From assembly GCA_037890055.1 (NCBI GenBank), contig JBBKBD010000004.1: 64,000 nt of DNA. The stretch is one strand, 5' to 3'. Positions 1 to 8,952 of this stretch are shown one piece after another (position 1 is the first letter of the stretch; each line of letters opens with the position of its first letter). Under the pieces are notes generated by a model. The model was not told the DNA's origin, did no database searches, and was given only the letters and a program-made list of their open reading frames with translations. The stretch comes from Mediannikoviicoccus sp037890055. Its GTDB lineage: Bacteria > Bacillota > Clostridia > Tissierellales > Peptoniphilaceae. The position numbers and the translations under genes are program-made.

Positions 1-132
1 AATAAAGTTGTTATAGCAATGGATGGTATTGCTGTAATTGTTAACAAGGACAACAGCTTAGATAGTATTTCAATGGACAATTTAAAATCAGTTTATCTTG
101 GAGAAATTGAAAACTGGGAAGACGTAAAATAG
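1..132 (+). CDS. pstS: PstS-like phosphate-binding protein, C-terminal end (5' part outside window)
   Basis: The reading frame is open from base 1 to the TAG at 130-132 and encodes 43 residues. They contain the segment of periplasmic-type phosphate-binding proteins that reads AMDGIAVIVNKDN and ends in GEIENWEDVK. In the common PstS order this segment lies mid-protein and is followed by an SGTR phosphate-binding region. Here the frame stops straight after it, and pstC starts 9 bases later. Some Firmicute PstS proteins are, from memory, arranged with the two halves swapped and end at exactly this point, so I read it as a normal end and not a truncation. The product would be an exported lipoprotein delivering phosphate to PstCAB. 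Position and neighbours make the identity firm; the domain order is an inference. Confidence 0.8.
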   Translation, partial: NKVVIAMDGIAVIVNKDNSLDSISMDNLKSVYLGEIENWEDVK

Positions 133-141
133 AGTGATAAT

Positions 142-1026
142 ATGGTAGATAAAAATAGAAAAAAGTTTTATATAAAAGAAAATGCTTTTAAGTATGTGGC
201 TCTGGTATCCGCATGTGCATCAATACTAGCGGTAATTGTAATTTGTTTCTTCATCTTTTCCAGAGGGCTACCTACTATAAAAGAGATTGGAATAAAAAAC
301 TTTATCTTGGGGACTAAATGGTCCCCTACTTCAAGTCCTCCAAGTTTTGGAATACTTCCATTTATTGTGTCAAGTTTCTATGTGACACTGGGCGCAATAC
401 TAATTGGAGTTCCAACAGGACTTTTCACAGCTGTATTTATGGCAAAGTACTGCCCAAAGAAATTACATTCAACATTCACTGCGGGAATTAATTTAATGGC
501 AGGTATTCCATCAATCATCTATGGTTTTTTTGGACTTACATTGGTGGTGCCACTAATAGCAAAGTTTATAAGTGGCAATGGCCTTACCATGCTTGCTGCA
601 ATTATAATTTTGGGGATAATGATACTTCCTACAGTTATATCCCTTTCACAAGCTGCCATTAACTCGGTTGACGAAAGTTATTACGAAGGAGCCATAGGCC
701 TTGGTGCAACAAAGGAGAGGGCAATCTTTACAGTTGTGCTTCCAGCGGCAAAGTCAGGAATACTTTCTGCAATTATTTTAGGAATGGGCAGAGCCATTGG
801 AGAGACCATGGCGGTAATATTAGTTGCCGGTGGACAACCGAGAATGCCTAGGGGACTATTTAGAGGAGTTAGGACACTAACAATGAACATAGTTATGGAA
901 ATGGGTTATGCGGCAGAACTTCATAGAGAGGCGCTCATAGCAACGGGTGCGGTGCTATTCATATTCATACTACTAATCAACCTATTGTTTGTAATTAGTA
1001 AGAACAGGGGGATAAAGCATGACTAG
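142..1026 (+). CDS. pstC: Phosphate ABC transporter permease PstC
   Basis: A 294-residue inner-membrane permease with about six hydrophobic segments, the first at residues 18-40. The cytoplasmic loop near residues 175-190 has the EAA-type motif (EGAIGLGATKERAIFTVVLP) that docks on the ATPase PstB. A short hydrophilic insert after the first helix (GTKWSPTSSPPSFG) is typical of PstC. It forms the phosphate channel together with PstA. The ATG at 142 lies 9 bases after the pstS stop, and the 3' end overlaps pstA by 8 bases, which indicates translational coupling in one pst operon. The length is normal for the family. Confidence 0.95.
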   Translation: MVDKNRKKFYIKENAFKYVALVSACASILAVIVICFFIFSRGLPTIKEIGIKNFILGTKWSPTSSPPSFGILPFIVSSFYVTLGAILIGVPTGLFTAVFMAKYCPKKLHSTFTAGINLMAGIPSIIYGFFGLTLVVPLIAKFISGNGLTMLAAIIILGIMILPTVISLSQAAINSVDESYYEGAIGLGATKERAIFTVVLPAAKSGILSAIILGMGRAIGETMAVILVAGGQPRMPRGLFRGVRTLTMNIVMEMGYAAELHREALIATGAVLFIFILLINLLFVISKNRGIKHD

Positions 1027-1846
1027 ATCATCAAAGATATTAAAATTTTTCGTATATTTCTTTTCCATACTAACCCTTTTAAGTTTGGTATTCGTTGTGG
1101 CCTTTGTACTTATAAGGGGAGTTCCGCATCTTGAGCCACAGTTATTTTCACTTAAATATACCAGTAATAATGCGTCCATGTTTCCAGCCATAATAAATAC
1201 TTTAATTATGGTGCTACTGTCTTTAATCGTGGCAGTACCCCTTGGAATAATGACTGCAATTTACTTGGCGGAGTATGCAGATAAAGAAAATAAAATCGTT
1301 AAGATAGTAAGAGTAACAGCGGACACTTTGTCAGCAATCCCTTCAATAGTCTATGGACTTTTCGGAATGCTTTTCTTCGTTTTATATTTAAAATGGAACG
1401 TATCAATACTTGCTGGGGCAATGACAGCTGCAATCATGATACTTCCACTAATAATGAGAAGTACGGAAGAGGCGCTTATTGCCATCCCACAATCCCTTAG
1501 GGACGCAAGCTTTGGACTTGGGGCAGGAAAGGTTAGAACCATAGTAAGAATTGTACTACCTACAGCCATGCCGGGAATCCTTGCAGGGGTAATCCTTGGT
1601 ATAGGAAGAATCGTTGGAGAAACTGCTGCACTATTATTTACATCGGGAACAGTTGCAGAAGTCCCGAAAAAGATTGTTGGCCCCGCTTCTGGTGGTAGAA
1701 CTTTGGCCCTACACATGTATGCACTTTCATCGGAAGGGCTAAAAGTAAACCAAGCATATGCAACAGGGGTAATACTTTTGGTTTTAATATTACTAATTAA
1801 TGGGCTATCAACTTTAATGGCGAATAAACTTGGAAGGAATAAATAG
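1019..1846 (+). CDS. pstA: Phosphate ABC transporter permease PstA
   Basis: A 275-residue permease, partner of PstC in the membrane channel for phosphate. It has about six predicted membrane helices, and its EAA loop lies around residues 160-180 (DASFGLGAGKVRTIVRIVLP). The motif TLSAIPSIVYGLFGM near residue 103 is characteristic of PstA/PstC proteins. The ATG at 1019 overlaps the end of pstC, and the TAG stop at 1844-1846 is followed directly by the pstB ATG, so the three genes are tightly coupled. Length is as expected and no damage is seen. Confidence 0.95.
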   Translation: MTRSSKILKFFVYFFSILTLLSLVFVVAFVLIRGVPHLEPQLFSLKYTSNNASMFPAIINTLIMVLLSLIVAVPLGIMTAIYLAEYADKENKIVKIVRVTADTLSAIPSIVYGLFGMLFFVLYLKWNVSILAGAMTAAIMILPLIMRSTEEALIAIPQSLRDASFGLGAGKVRTIVRIVLPTAMPGILAGVILGIGRIVGETAALLFTSGTVAEVPKKIVGPASGGRTLALHMYALSSEGLKVNQAYATGVILLVLILLINGLSTLMANKLGRNK

Positions 1847-2602
1847 ATGAACAAAACGAAAATAAAAATAGAAAATTTTAATTCATATTATGGTGACTTT
1901 CACGCCATAAAAAATGTTAATATGGAAATAAAAGAAAATGAAGTTACGGCTTTCATAGGACCTTCAGGCTGTGGTAAATCAACTTTGCTAAAAAGTTTAA
2001 ACAGAATGAATGACCTAGTTTCGTCCTTTAAAAAAGAGGGTAACATATACTTAGATGGCCAGGAGATTTTTACAGAAATGGATGTGTACGAACTTAGAAA
2101 AAGAGTCGGAATGGTTTTTCAAAAGCCAAATCCATTTCCCATGTCAATTTATGACAACATTGCCTATGGACCTAGAACCCATGGCATAAAAAATAAAAAG
2201 CAGTTGGACGAAATTGTTGAAAGGTCACTAAGACAAGCTGCAATTTTTGATGAAGTAAAGGATAAGTTAAATAAATCTGCCTTAGCACTATCTGGTGGAC
2301 AGCAACAGAGAATCTGTATTGCAAGGGCAATGGCGGTGGAGCCAGAAGTTATTTTACTAGATGAACCAACTTCGGCATTAGACCCAATTTCTACATCAAA
2401 GATTGAAGAACTGCTTGACGATATGAAAAAAGAATTTACCATCGTCATAGTTACTCACAACATGCAACAGGCTACCAGGGTTTCTGACAGAACGGGATTC
2501 TTTTTGCTGGGAGACTTGGTTGAGTTTTCCGATACGGAAAGCATGTTTAGCGTTCCAAAGGACAAGAGAACAGAAGATTATATTACAGGACGTTTCAGCT
2601 AG
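1847..2602 (+). CDS. pstB: Phosphate ABC transporter ATP-binding protein PstB
   Basis: A 251-residue ABC ATPase that drives phosphate import through PstCA. Visible motifs in order are Walker A GPSGCGKST near residue 38, the Q-loop in VFQKPNPFPMSIYDN, the signature LSGGQQQR near residue 149, Walker B VILLDEPTSALDP and the switch histidine in VTHNMQQA. The FQKPNPFP and YDN.A.GPR.HG stretches are specific to PstB among ABC ATPases. It abuts pstA and is followed after 8 bases, with a GGAGGAG ribosome site, by phoU. Confidence 0.97.
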   Translation: MNKTKIKIENFNSYYGDFHAIKNVNMEIKENEVTAFIGPSGCGKSTLLKSLNRMNDLVSSFKKEGNIYLDGQEIFTEMDVYELRKRVGMVFQKPNPFPMSIYDNIAYGPRTHGIKNKKQLDEIVERSLRQAAIFDEVKDKLNKSALALSGGQQQRICIARAMAVEPEVILLDEPTSALDPISTSKIEELLDDMKKEFTIVIVTHNMQQATRVSDRTGFFLLGDLVEFSDTESMFSVPKDKRTEDYITGRFS

Positions 2603-2610
2603 GAGGAGAA

Positions 2611-3288
2611 ATGAGAAGTAAATTTGATGAACAATTAAACACCCTAAATGAAGAACTTACAGAGATGGGCGAACTCATTTCAGATAGAATCGTAGATGCC
2701 ATAAAGTCATTTAGACATAGAGACTTGGTAAAGGCTAAGTTTATTATGGAAAATGATTATGATGTAAACGAATATGAAAAGAGAATTGAAGAAAGAGCCT
2801 TAAAGCTTTTACTAAGACAACAACCGGTGGCAAGCGACTTAAGACTTATCTCATCTGCTCTAAAAATGGTTACAGACATGGAGAGAATCGGTGACCATGC
2901 AGTGGATATTGCAGAAATAGTAATGACAATTCCTGAAATTACTAAAGATAAAACGTATGACAACATTATGAACATGGCGGACCTTTCCATTGAGATGTTG
3001 AAGGAGAGCTTAAAGAGCTTCGTTACTGGAGATTTATCTCTAGTGGACAATATAAGACAGCATGACGACAAGGTGGACGAACTATTTAACAAAGTTAGAA
3101 AAGAAGTTATTCAAGAAATAAAAGACGTTGAAACATCTTCATCTGCCGAGTATGCAGTAGACATACTTATGACTGCAAAATACTTGGAGAGAATTGGAGA
3201 CCATGCTGAAAATATTTCTGAATGGGTGGAATATTCAATAACTGGACAACATGTGGAACACTTGCCACATGGACATAAGTTGGGATAG
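2611..3288 (+). CDS. phoU: Phosphate signalling protein PhoU
   Basis: A 225-residue all-helical cytoplasmic protein with two PhoU repeats. Each carries the expected metal-binding motif, ERIGDHAVDIAE near residue 90 and ERIGDHAENISEW near residue 195. PhoU links the Pst transporter to the PhoR kinase and restrains the phosphate-starvation response. Here it sits between pstB and the two-component pair, which fits that role. The ribosome site AGGAGGAG lies just before the ATG. A short histidine-rich tail (HVEHLPHGH) is visible. Confidence 0.95.
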   Translation: MRSKFDEQLNTLNEELTEMGELISDRIVDAIKSFRHRDLVKAKFIMENDYDVNEYEKRIEERALKLLLRQQPVASDLRLISSALKMVTDMERIGDHAVDIAEIVMTIPEITKDKTYDNIMNMADLSIEMLKESLKSFVTGDLSLVDNIRQHDDKVDELFNKVRKEVIQEIKDVETSSSAEYAVDILMTAKYLERIGDHAENISEWVEYSITGQHVEHLPHGHKLG

Positions 3289-3290
3289 AT

Positions 3291-3977
3291 ATGAGAACTA
3301 TATATTTAGTTGAAGACGAAGACAATATAAGAGACTTGGTAATATACGCTTTAGAAAACTCCGGATTTAAAGCGAAGGGCTTTCCCGATGGTCCTCTATT
3401 CATGGAGGCCATTAAAAATGAAAAGCCCGACCTAGTACTACTTGATATAATGCTTGAAGGTATGGACGGCTACGAAATTTTAAAGACACTTAGAAGTGAC
3501 GACAACTACAAAGACATACCAATCATAATGGTCACTGCCAAGGATGAAGAGATAGACAAGGTAAGAGGTCTCGATATGGGAGCAGACGACTATGTCAATA
3601 AGCCCTTTGGTGTTATGGAACTAATTTCAAGAATAAAAGCAGTTCTTAGACGCTATGGCAAAAGTCAAACCGAAGAGACAGAAGATAAAATAATATTTAG
3701 AGATATTGAAATGGATTTATCCAAAAGAGTTGTCAAGGTTGCTGGAGAAAAGATAAAATTAACCTACAAGGAGTTTGAACTACTACATTATTTAATTGAA
3801 AATAAAAACATAGTCCTTTCAAGACAAAAGCTCACAGAGGAGATATGGGGCTTTGACTACGAGGGAGAGACAAGAACCATCGACGTTCACATAAGAACCT
3901 TACGACAAAAGCTTCAAAGGGAAGATTATATTGTAACGGTTAGAAATGTAGGTTATAAAATCGTAGACGGAGAATAA
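3291..3977 (+). CDS. phoP: OmpR/PhoB-family response regulator, probably PhoP/PhoB
   Basis: A 228-residue response regulator. The receiver domain occupies residues 1-118 with phosphoacceptor Asp52 in LVLLDIML, the conserved Thr in MVTAKD and Lys in VNKPFG. A C-terminal winged-helix DNA-binding domain covers residues about 130-226 (LTYKEFELLHYL; RTIDVHIRTLRQKL; VRNVGYK). It starts 2 bases after phoU and is followed 1 base after its stop by a histidine kinase gene. Its place directly behind pst-phoU makes phosphate control of this same operon the likely job; this rests on context, since the family is large. Confidence 0.88.
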   Translation: MRTIYLVEDEDNIRDLVIYALENSGFKAKGFPDGPLFMEAIKNEKPDLVLLDIMLEGMDGYEILKTLRSDDNYKDIPIIMVTAKDEEIDKVRGLDMGADDYVNKPFGVMELISRIKAVLRRYGKSQTEETEDKIIFRDIEMDLSKRVVKVAGEKIKLTYKEFELLHYLIENKNIVLSRQKLTEEIWGFDYEGETRTIDVHIRTLRQKLQREDYIVTVRNVGYKIVDGE

Positions 3978-3978
3978 A

Positions 3979-4995
3979 ATGGATAAGAGCATTTTGAAAA
4001 AACTTGGGCCAATATACCTTGGTCTGTTTTTGCTGTTTAAAATATTATTTGATTACATTTTAAAGGCGAGTAAAGATCTGGTTTTAATATCAGGTCTTAT
4101 TTTGCTGCTCTGTGCTATTATTAATTACTTCTTACTTAAAAATCAAAAGGCAAAGTATAATCCTAAAAATATTTCTGCCATAATTATTTCTGAAGTGTTT
4201 AACGACGACAATCTAGATGTAAATTACGATGATGATATAAGAAAACTTTTAGATATTTTGGAAAATGAAAAGGGAAACTCAATGTTTTCCATGGCACAAT
4301 ACAAAACCATGGAAAAACTTCGCTCAGAGTTCTCCGCTAATGTAACCCACGAACTAAAAACGCCCCTCACATCTATAATCGGTCACGCCGAGATGATACA
4401 CGAGGGCATTGCTAAGGACGAAAAGGCAAAGGAATTTGCGGGAGTAATCATTGAAGATGCAAAAAAACAACTGGAACTCATAACTGATTTAATTGCCCTG
4501 TCCAAGTACAACGGCAAGGAAGAAGTTAACATGGAAATAACGGAATTTGACTTAAAGACATTGGCGGAAGAGTGCATTGAAGATATAGAGAACATGGCGG
4601 GAGTTAAAAAAATAAAGATCAGAACGGACTTGGACCCTGTCATTGTCAATGCAGATAGAGAAAAGATAAAAAGTTTAATCAGTAATCTCCTAACCAATGG
4701 AATAAAGTACAACAAGGTTGGTGGAGATTTAAAAATAACAGTGTACTCCAATTTAGAAGATGCAGTTATAAGAGTAAAGGACAATGGCATCGGCATTTCT
4801 GATTCAGATAAAAATAGAATCTTCGAAAGGTTTTATGTTGCCGACAAGTCTAGAGGGAAAAATTCAGGAACGGGCCTTGGCCTTTCCATAGTAAAACATA
4901 TTGCTCTTGCTCACAATGGAACCATAAAGGTAAAAAACGCCCAAGGTGGTGGATCTGAATTTACTTTTACATTTCCAAAAGAAAGACCAGAGTAA
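3979..4995 (+). CDS. phoR: Sensor histidine kinase, probably PhoR, without extracellular sensor
   Basis: A 338-residue membrane histidine kinase. Two hydrophobic helices (about residues 10-30 and 34-52) are separated by only a few residues, so there is no external sensing domain; a short linker leads to the kinase core. The H-box is NVTHELKTPLTSI with the phosphorylated His near residue 124. The ATPase domain shows the N-box (LLTNGIKYN), DNGIGIS, FERFYVAD and GTGLGLSIVKH. Lack of a sensor fits PhoR kinases that are controlled through PhoU and the transporter. It is the last gene of the phosphate operon. Confidence 0.88.
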   Translation: MDKSILKKLGPIYLGLFLLFKILFDYILKASKDLVLISGLILLLCAIINYFLLKNQKAKYNPKNISAIIISEVFNDDNLDVNYDDDIRKLLDILENEKGNSMFSMAQYKTMEKLRSEFSANVTHELKTPLTSIIGHAEMIHEGIAKDEKAKEFAGVIIEDAKKQLELITDLIALSKYNGKEEVNMEITEFDLKTLAEECIEDIENMAGVKKIKIRTDLDPVIVNADREKIKSLISNLLTNGIKYNKVGGDLKITVYSNLEDAVIRVKDNGIGISDSDKNRIFERFYVADKSRGKNSGTGLGLSIVKHIALAHNGTIKVKNAQGGGSEFTFTFPKERPE

Positions 4996-5094
4996 TTTCT
5001 ATCAAATAAATTTATTTTTTAATTTCTCATCTTTTATCTTTATACATTTTGCAATTCAGTATATAATTGAGTCATAAATATAAAAGGTGATTGT

Positions 5095-5982
5095 ATGAAA
5101 TGTAAATTTTGCAACGAAGAATTACAAGAGGGCTATAAATTTTGTACAAATTGTGGAATGCCCATAGATGAAGAGAAAAAGGATGAAGCTTCCGAATACT
5201 TTGAAGTTGTAGAAAATAAAAAAGAAAAATCGAAATATGATTTCAGTGAATTTCTTGGAGACTATAAAAGGGAAGAAGAGAGACAAAAGGAAGAGAGCAA
5301 GAGTAAGAGGCCCGTGTTTGAAAAGGACTTTACCGACAGCTTAAACACTAAAGATGTAAAGAGTTCTTTGGAAGATGACCTAGAGGATACTAAGAAGAGA
5401 AGGCTCTTCGAAAGAACAAATTATAAATTGTTTCAAGAAATGAAAAAAGATAAATATAATAACTTTCATGAGGAGCAAAGTAGTTCTCCTTACTTTGCCG
5501 AGAGCAAAAGGGAAAAGCCTAAAAAAGAAAAGAGAGTTAAGGAAGAAAGAGTAAGAGACTACGAAGTGAGAGATGACTTTTCCAATGGATATGTGCCTGA
5601 AGGCTTTGTGTCCAAAGAGGAATTAAAAGAAATTCGAAAGATAGATAGAAGAAGGACTGCCTTTCACTATTTATTCAACATCTTCATCATAGTCATTGCC
5701 GGTGCCTTTTCCTACTTTGCAGGAGAGACCATACAAAACTTTTTAGGAGATAGATTTGGAATATTCCATGCCATACCACTGGTACTATTTTATGTAATGT
5801 TATTCTTGGCGTTGATATTTTTACTAGTGCCATTCTTTAAATGTAAAGGAAGAGCAAAGTTTCTACTTTTAATACTTTCCATTTTAATAAGTTGGACCTT
5901 AATTGGATGGATTATCCTTATGATTGTTGCAAGCCTTTCAAATAGAAAATGGAAAAAGAAGATTAACGAGATGCCACTTTAG
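5095..5982 (+). CDS. Zinc-ribbon membrane protein of unknown function
   Basis: A 295-residue protein with an N-terminal zinc ribbon (CKFCNEEL...FCTNCGMP, residues 2-22). A long charged, lysine/glutamate-rich middle region to about residue 185 looks disordered. The C-terminal membrane part has three strongly hydrophobic stretches at about residues 195-213, 228-250 and 258-283, which may form three helices. The ribbon would lie in the cytoplasm. It has its own ribosome site (AAAGGTGAT) and a TATAAT-like box at 5062-5067, so it is probably transcribed apart from the phosphate operon. No enzymatic motif is seen. It may be a membrane scaffold or regulator, but I do not recognise a named family beyond the ribbon. 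Confidence 0.8.
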   Translation: MKCKFCNEELQEGYKFCTNCGMPIDEEKKDEASEYFEVVENKKEKSKYDFSEFLGDYKREEERQKEESKSKRPVFEKDFTDSLNTKDVKSSLEDDLEDTKKRRLFERTNYKLFQEMKKDKYNNFHEEQSSSPYFAESKREKPKKEKRVKEERVRDYEVRDDFSNGYVPEGFVSKEELKEIRKIDRRRTAFHYLFNIFIIVIAGAFSYFAGETIQNFLGDRFGIFHAIPLVLFYVMLFLALIFLLVPFFKCKGRAKFLLLILSILISWTLIGWIILMIVASLSNRKWKKKINEMPL

Positions 5983-5984
5983 TA

Positions 5985-6013
5985 TTGGCAAAAAGTTATT
6001 CTTATGATAATAT
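5985..6013 (+). promoter_or_regulatory. Predicted promoter of the proS T-box leader
   Basis: TTGGCA at 5985-5990 and TAATAT at 6008-6013 are separated by 17 bases, just before the start of the T-box RNA. The -10 match is imperfect. Confidence 0.45.
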
Positions 6014-6024
6014 TATTTTACCTA

Positions 6025-6220
6025 TGAAGAGAAATAGTACTTTAATAAAGCCTTTAGAGAGAAAGTGGTTGGTGAAAACTTTTGGTGTAGTTAGGGGAAC
6101 CTGTCTTGGAGGTTGTAGTGAAAACTGCAGGGTTGTGCCTTATAGCTTATGAGTGATTATTAATTTAATTTAAAAGAAGTGGTACCGCGTAACCTTTCGC
6201 CTTCTGGTGGAAGGTTTTTT
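6025..6220 (+). promoter_or_regulatory. T-box riboswitch (tRNA-Pro) upstream of proS
   Basis: The leader has T-box hallmarks: the Stem I AGAGAG / GGTTGGTGAAAAC apical elements at about 6057-6080, a candidate specifier GAA-CCT with the proline codon CCT at 6100-6102, and the antiterminator T-box sequence GTGGTACCGCG at 6179-6189. It ends in an intrinsic terminator (AACCTT...AAGGTT then a T run) at about 6191-6220. Uncharged tRNA-Pro should pair with the specifier and the T-box and let transcription run into proS. The specifier fits the downstream gene. Confidence 0.93.
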
Positions 6221-6251
6221 TATTTGAAATAAACATTAGGAGGAAACAAAA

Positions 6252-7994
6252 ATGAAAATGTCTAAATTTTATATGCCGACTCTAAGAGAAGATCCGGCAG
6301 ATGCAGAAATTGCAAGTCATAAATTGCTTTTAAGAGGTGGAATGATAAGAAGAAGTGCATCAGGAATCTACACCTACTTGCCAATGGGATACAGAGTTGT
6401 AAGAAAGATTGAAAATATTGTTAGGGAAGAAATGGATAACTTCGGAGCCCAAGAGATACTTATGTCTGCACTACAACCAAGGGAAATTTGGGATATGTCA
6501 GGAAGATGGGAGACCTTTGGTCCTGAGATGTTTAAACTTAGAGACAGAAACGACAGAGAGTTCTGCCTTGGGCCTACAGCAGAAGAGTACTTCACAGACC
6601 TTGTTAAGGGCGAGCTAAAGAGCTATAAACAGCTTCCACTAAACATCTATCAAATTCAACACAAGTATAGAGATGAAAAGAGACCTAGATTTGGTATAAA
6701 CAGGTCCAGAGAATTTATAATGAAGGACGCTTACACCTTTGATACCAACGAAGAAAATTTAGAAAAAGCATATGAAAATATGTGGAAGGCATATGAAGTT
6801 ATATTCGACAGACTAAAACTTGATTACAAGGTTGTAGCAGGTGACAGTGGTGCCATGGGTGGGAACCACTCCCACGAATTCATTGCCCTATCTGAAACCG
6901 GTGAAGGTGTAATCTTCTATAGCGAAGGTTCAGAGTTTGCAGCAACAGATGAAAAGGCTCCTGTGTACTATGAAATTAACGAAGAAGATATACAAGAGGA
7001 AGAACTTACAAAAGAATTTACGCCAAATTGTAAGACCATTGAAGACGTATCCAAGTTCACAGGGGTACCTGCAAGTCACTGTGCAAAGGCGGTTGACCTT
7101 ATGGTTCAAGGAGAGCCAGTAGTAGTTATTATCCCTGGAGATAGAGAACTTAACATGGCAAAACTTGTAGGATTTTTAAAAGTGCCTGAACACGAAATTG
7201 AAATGATGGAAGACATAGACATCGAAAATAGATTAAACTCAGTAGCAGGATTTACTGGACCAACTTCAGACATTCCAGAAGACGTTAGAATTCTTATTGA
7301 CGAAAGGGTTACAAAGATGAAAAATCTTGTAATCGGTGCAAACGAAAAGGACTACCACTACAAGAATGCAAACTTTAAGAGAGACTTTGATGGAGAAGTT
7401 GTTAAAGACCTTCTTATGATTCAAGAAGGAGATATTGACCCTGAAACTGAAATGCCACTTAAGTCTGCAAGGGGAATCGAAGTTGGAAATATATTCCAAT
7501 TGGGACAAAAGTACTCAAAGGCAATTGACGCAAAGTTCCTAGACGAAAATGGAAAAGAACAATACTTCTACATGGGAAGCTACGGAATCGGAATCACAAG
7601 AACGGTAACTGCAATCATTGAACAAAATCACGATGAAAATGGAATCATCTGGCCACTTATAGTTGCGCCATACCATGCAATAATCTCTGTGCTTAACATT
7701 AATGACGAAACCCAAATGGAGCTGGGCACAAAACTTTACGAAGAGCTTAGACTAAAGGGCGTTGAAGTAATACTTGACGATAGAAAGGAAAGAGCGGGAG
7801 TTAAGTTTAACGACAGAGACTTAATCGGAATTCCACTTAGAATAACAGTTGGAAAGAGAGCGGCAGAAAATATAGTTGAGTACTCCACAAGAAGAGAAAT
7901 GGAAAACAAAGACATTACCAGCGAAGAAGCAGTTGAAGAAGTAATGAAGGAGATTTCAAAATCCCTTAAGTGCCTAGACAGCTTCTATAGATAA
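6252..7994 (+). CDS. proS: Proline-tRNA ligase
   Basis: A 580-residue class II aminoacyl-tRNA synthetase of the bacterial ProS type. Motif 1 lies in the segment reaching QEILMSALQP, motif 2 is YRDEKRPRFGINRSREFIMKD near residue 140, and motif 3 is GSYGIGITRT near residue 440. The insertion domain between motifs 2 and 3 (about 225-395) is the YbaK-like editing domain that clears Ala-tRNA-Pro. The anticodon-binding domain is C-terminal. The start at 6252 has a perfect AGGAGG 9 bases upstream. Control is by the proline T-box just upstream. Confidence 0.97.
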   Translation: MKMSKFYMPTLREDPADAEIASHKLLLRGGMIRRSASGIYTYLPMGYRVVRKIENIVREEMDNFGAQEILMSALQPREIWDMSGRWETFGPEMFKLRDRNDREFCLGPTAEEYFTDLVKGELKSYKQLPLNIYQIQHKYRDEKRPRFGINRSREFIMKDAYTFDTNEENLEKAYENMWKAYEVIFDRLKLDYKVVAGDSGAMGGNHSHEFIALSETGEGVIFYSEGSEFAATDEKAPVYYEINEEDIQEEELTKEFTPNCKTIEDVSKFTGVPASHCAKAVDLMVQGEPVVVIIPGDRELNMAKLVGFLKVPEHEIEMMEDIDIENRLNSVAGFTGPTSDIPEDVRILIDERVTKMKNLVIGANEKDYHYKNANFKRDFDGEVVKDLLMIQEGDIDPETEMPLKSARGIEVGNIFQLGQKYSKAIDAKFLDENGKEQYFYMGSYGIGITRTVTAIIEQNHDENGIIWPLIVAPYHAIISVLNINDETQMELGTKLYEELRLKGVEVILDDRKERAGVKFNDRDLIGIPLRITVGKRAAENIVEYSTRREMENKDITSEEAVEEVMKEISKSLKCLDSFYR

Positions 7995-8008
7995 ATAGAA
8001 CATTAGAA

Positions 8009-8038
8009 AGTGTCAGAAGAATCTTCTGGCACTTTTTT
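8009..8038 (+). terminator. Intrinsic terminator after proS
   Basis: AGTGTCAGAAGA and TCTTCTGGCACT form a 12-bp stem (one G-U pair) with a one-base gap, followed by TTTTTT. Confidence 0.9.
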
Positions 8039-8138
8039 GCATTTATGCAACTTCTTCTATTAAATTTAAATTAAATAAGCGTAAACACACTAAATTTGGG
8101 TAGTTATAAGATAACATAAAAAATAGAGGTTGGTATGT

Positions 8139-8396
8139 ATGAAAAACAGAATCGAAGAATTTAGAAAGCCTTTGGGACTGTCCCAACATCGTTTAGGAAA
8201 ACGAGTAGGAGTTTCAAGAGTTAGTATAAACAAAATTGAAAATGAAAAAACAATTCCAAATTTAAAACTTGCAATACAAATTGCACAGACATTGGACAAA
8301 TGTCTATATGAAGTTTTTGATTTAGATGGTACAGGAAACTATCAATGTCCATGTACTGATGATGAACACCATCATGATCATAAAGAAAAAATCTAA
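8139..8396 (+). CDS. Small XRE-family HTH regulator with histidine-rich tail
   Basis: An 85-residue Cro/CI-type DNA-binding protein. Residues 1-62 form the HTH fold (LSQHRLGKRVGVSRVSINKIEN) of the YozG-like group. The last 20 residues hold Cys-Pro-Cys and the acidic-histidine run DDEHHHDHKEK, which could bind a metal ion. I chose the ATG at 8139 because GAGG at 8126-8129 is spaced correctly for it; an upstream TTG at 8130 is too close. The stop is immediately followed by the ATG of a cysteine-peptidase-like gene, so the two form a tight pair. The tail is unusual for this group. Confidence 0.85.
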   Translation: MKNRIEEFRKPLGLSQHRLGKRVGVSRVSINKIENEKTIPNLKLAIQIAQTLDKCLYEVFDLDGTGNYQCPCTDDEHHHDHKEKI

Positions 8397-8948
8397 ATGA
8401 AGAATTTGGATAAAACAAGCTCCCAAGAGGGCTTTTACATACCCCAATCAGAAATTATAAAGCATAGCCCATACCCAAGAAATATTACAGGCACCTGTGG
8501 CTACACCGCCGCCTGCATTCTATTAAACTACTGGGAGAATAGACGAGGAGGCTATATTCCTGAAAAGTTTTTAAAAAATGGCAAGCTTTTATTAAATGGA
8601 TATAACTTGCAAGACGAACTTAGAAGCTTTGCAAAATTTGACAGGAGTTGGGCAAGAAGTATTAGCCACGCTATCAACAAATACCTTAGAAAATATGGAC
8701 TAAAGGGTAGAGCTAGTTTCAATTTATTTAGAAGAGGCATTGAAAAGAGCCTACTAAAGGGCTATCCAGTAATTGCATTTGGATATATAAGAGACGAGAG
8801 CGAAAAGAATAAATATATATTTCATGCAGTAACCATCTATGGAAAAAAAGGTGACAAATACATTTGCCACTATGGATGGAGGGGCTATGAAGAAGTCCTG
8901 CTAGACAAAAAAATAATTGGATCCACAATGATATTTAATCCAAACTAA
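8397..8948 (+). CDS. C39-like (papain-fold) cysteine peptidase domain protein
   Basis: A 183-residue protein without a signal peptide. The pattern fits the Peptidase_C39_2 fold: a catalytic-type Cys in GTCGYTAACILLNYW near residue 33, a His in FHAVTIYG near residue 143, and the closing HYGWRGYEEV strand with the usual Trp. The substrate is unknown. It starts at the base after the HTH gene's stop, with its start in the end of that gene, so it is probably translationally coupled. Either a regulated intracellular protease or a non-catalytic fold member is possible. Confidence 0.75.
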   Translation: MKNLDKTSSQEGFYIPQSEIIKHSPYPRNITGTCGYTAACILLNYWENRRGGYIPEKFLKNGKLLLNGYNLQDELRSFAKFDRSWARSISHAINKYLRKYGLKGRASFNLFRRGIEKSLLKGYPVIAFGYIRDESEKNKYIFHAVTIYGKKGDKYICHYGWRGYEEVLLDKKIIGSTMIFNPN

Positions 8949-8952
8949 AACT

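Noticed and set aside
1..132. pstS as a truncated pseudogene
   Set aside because: The end point is exactly that of permuted PstS proteins and the operon is otherwise intact.
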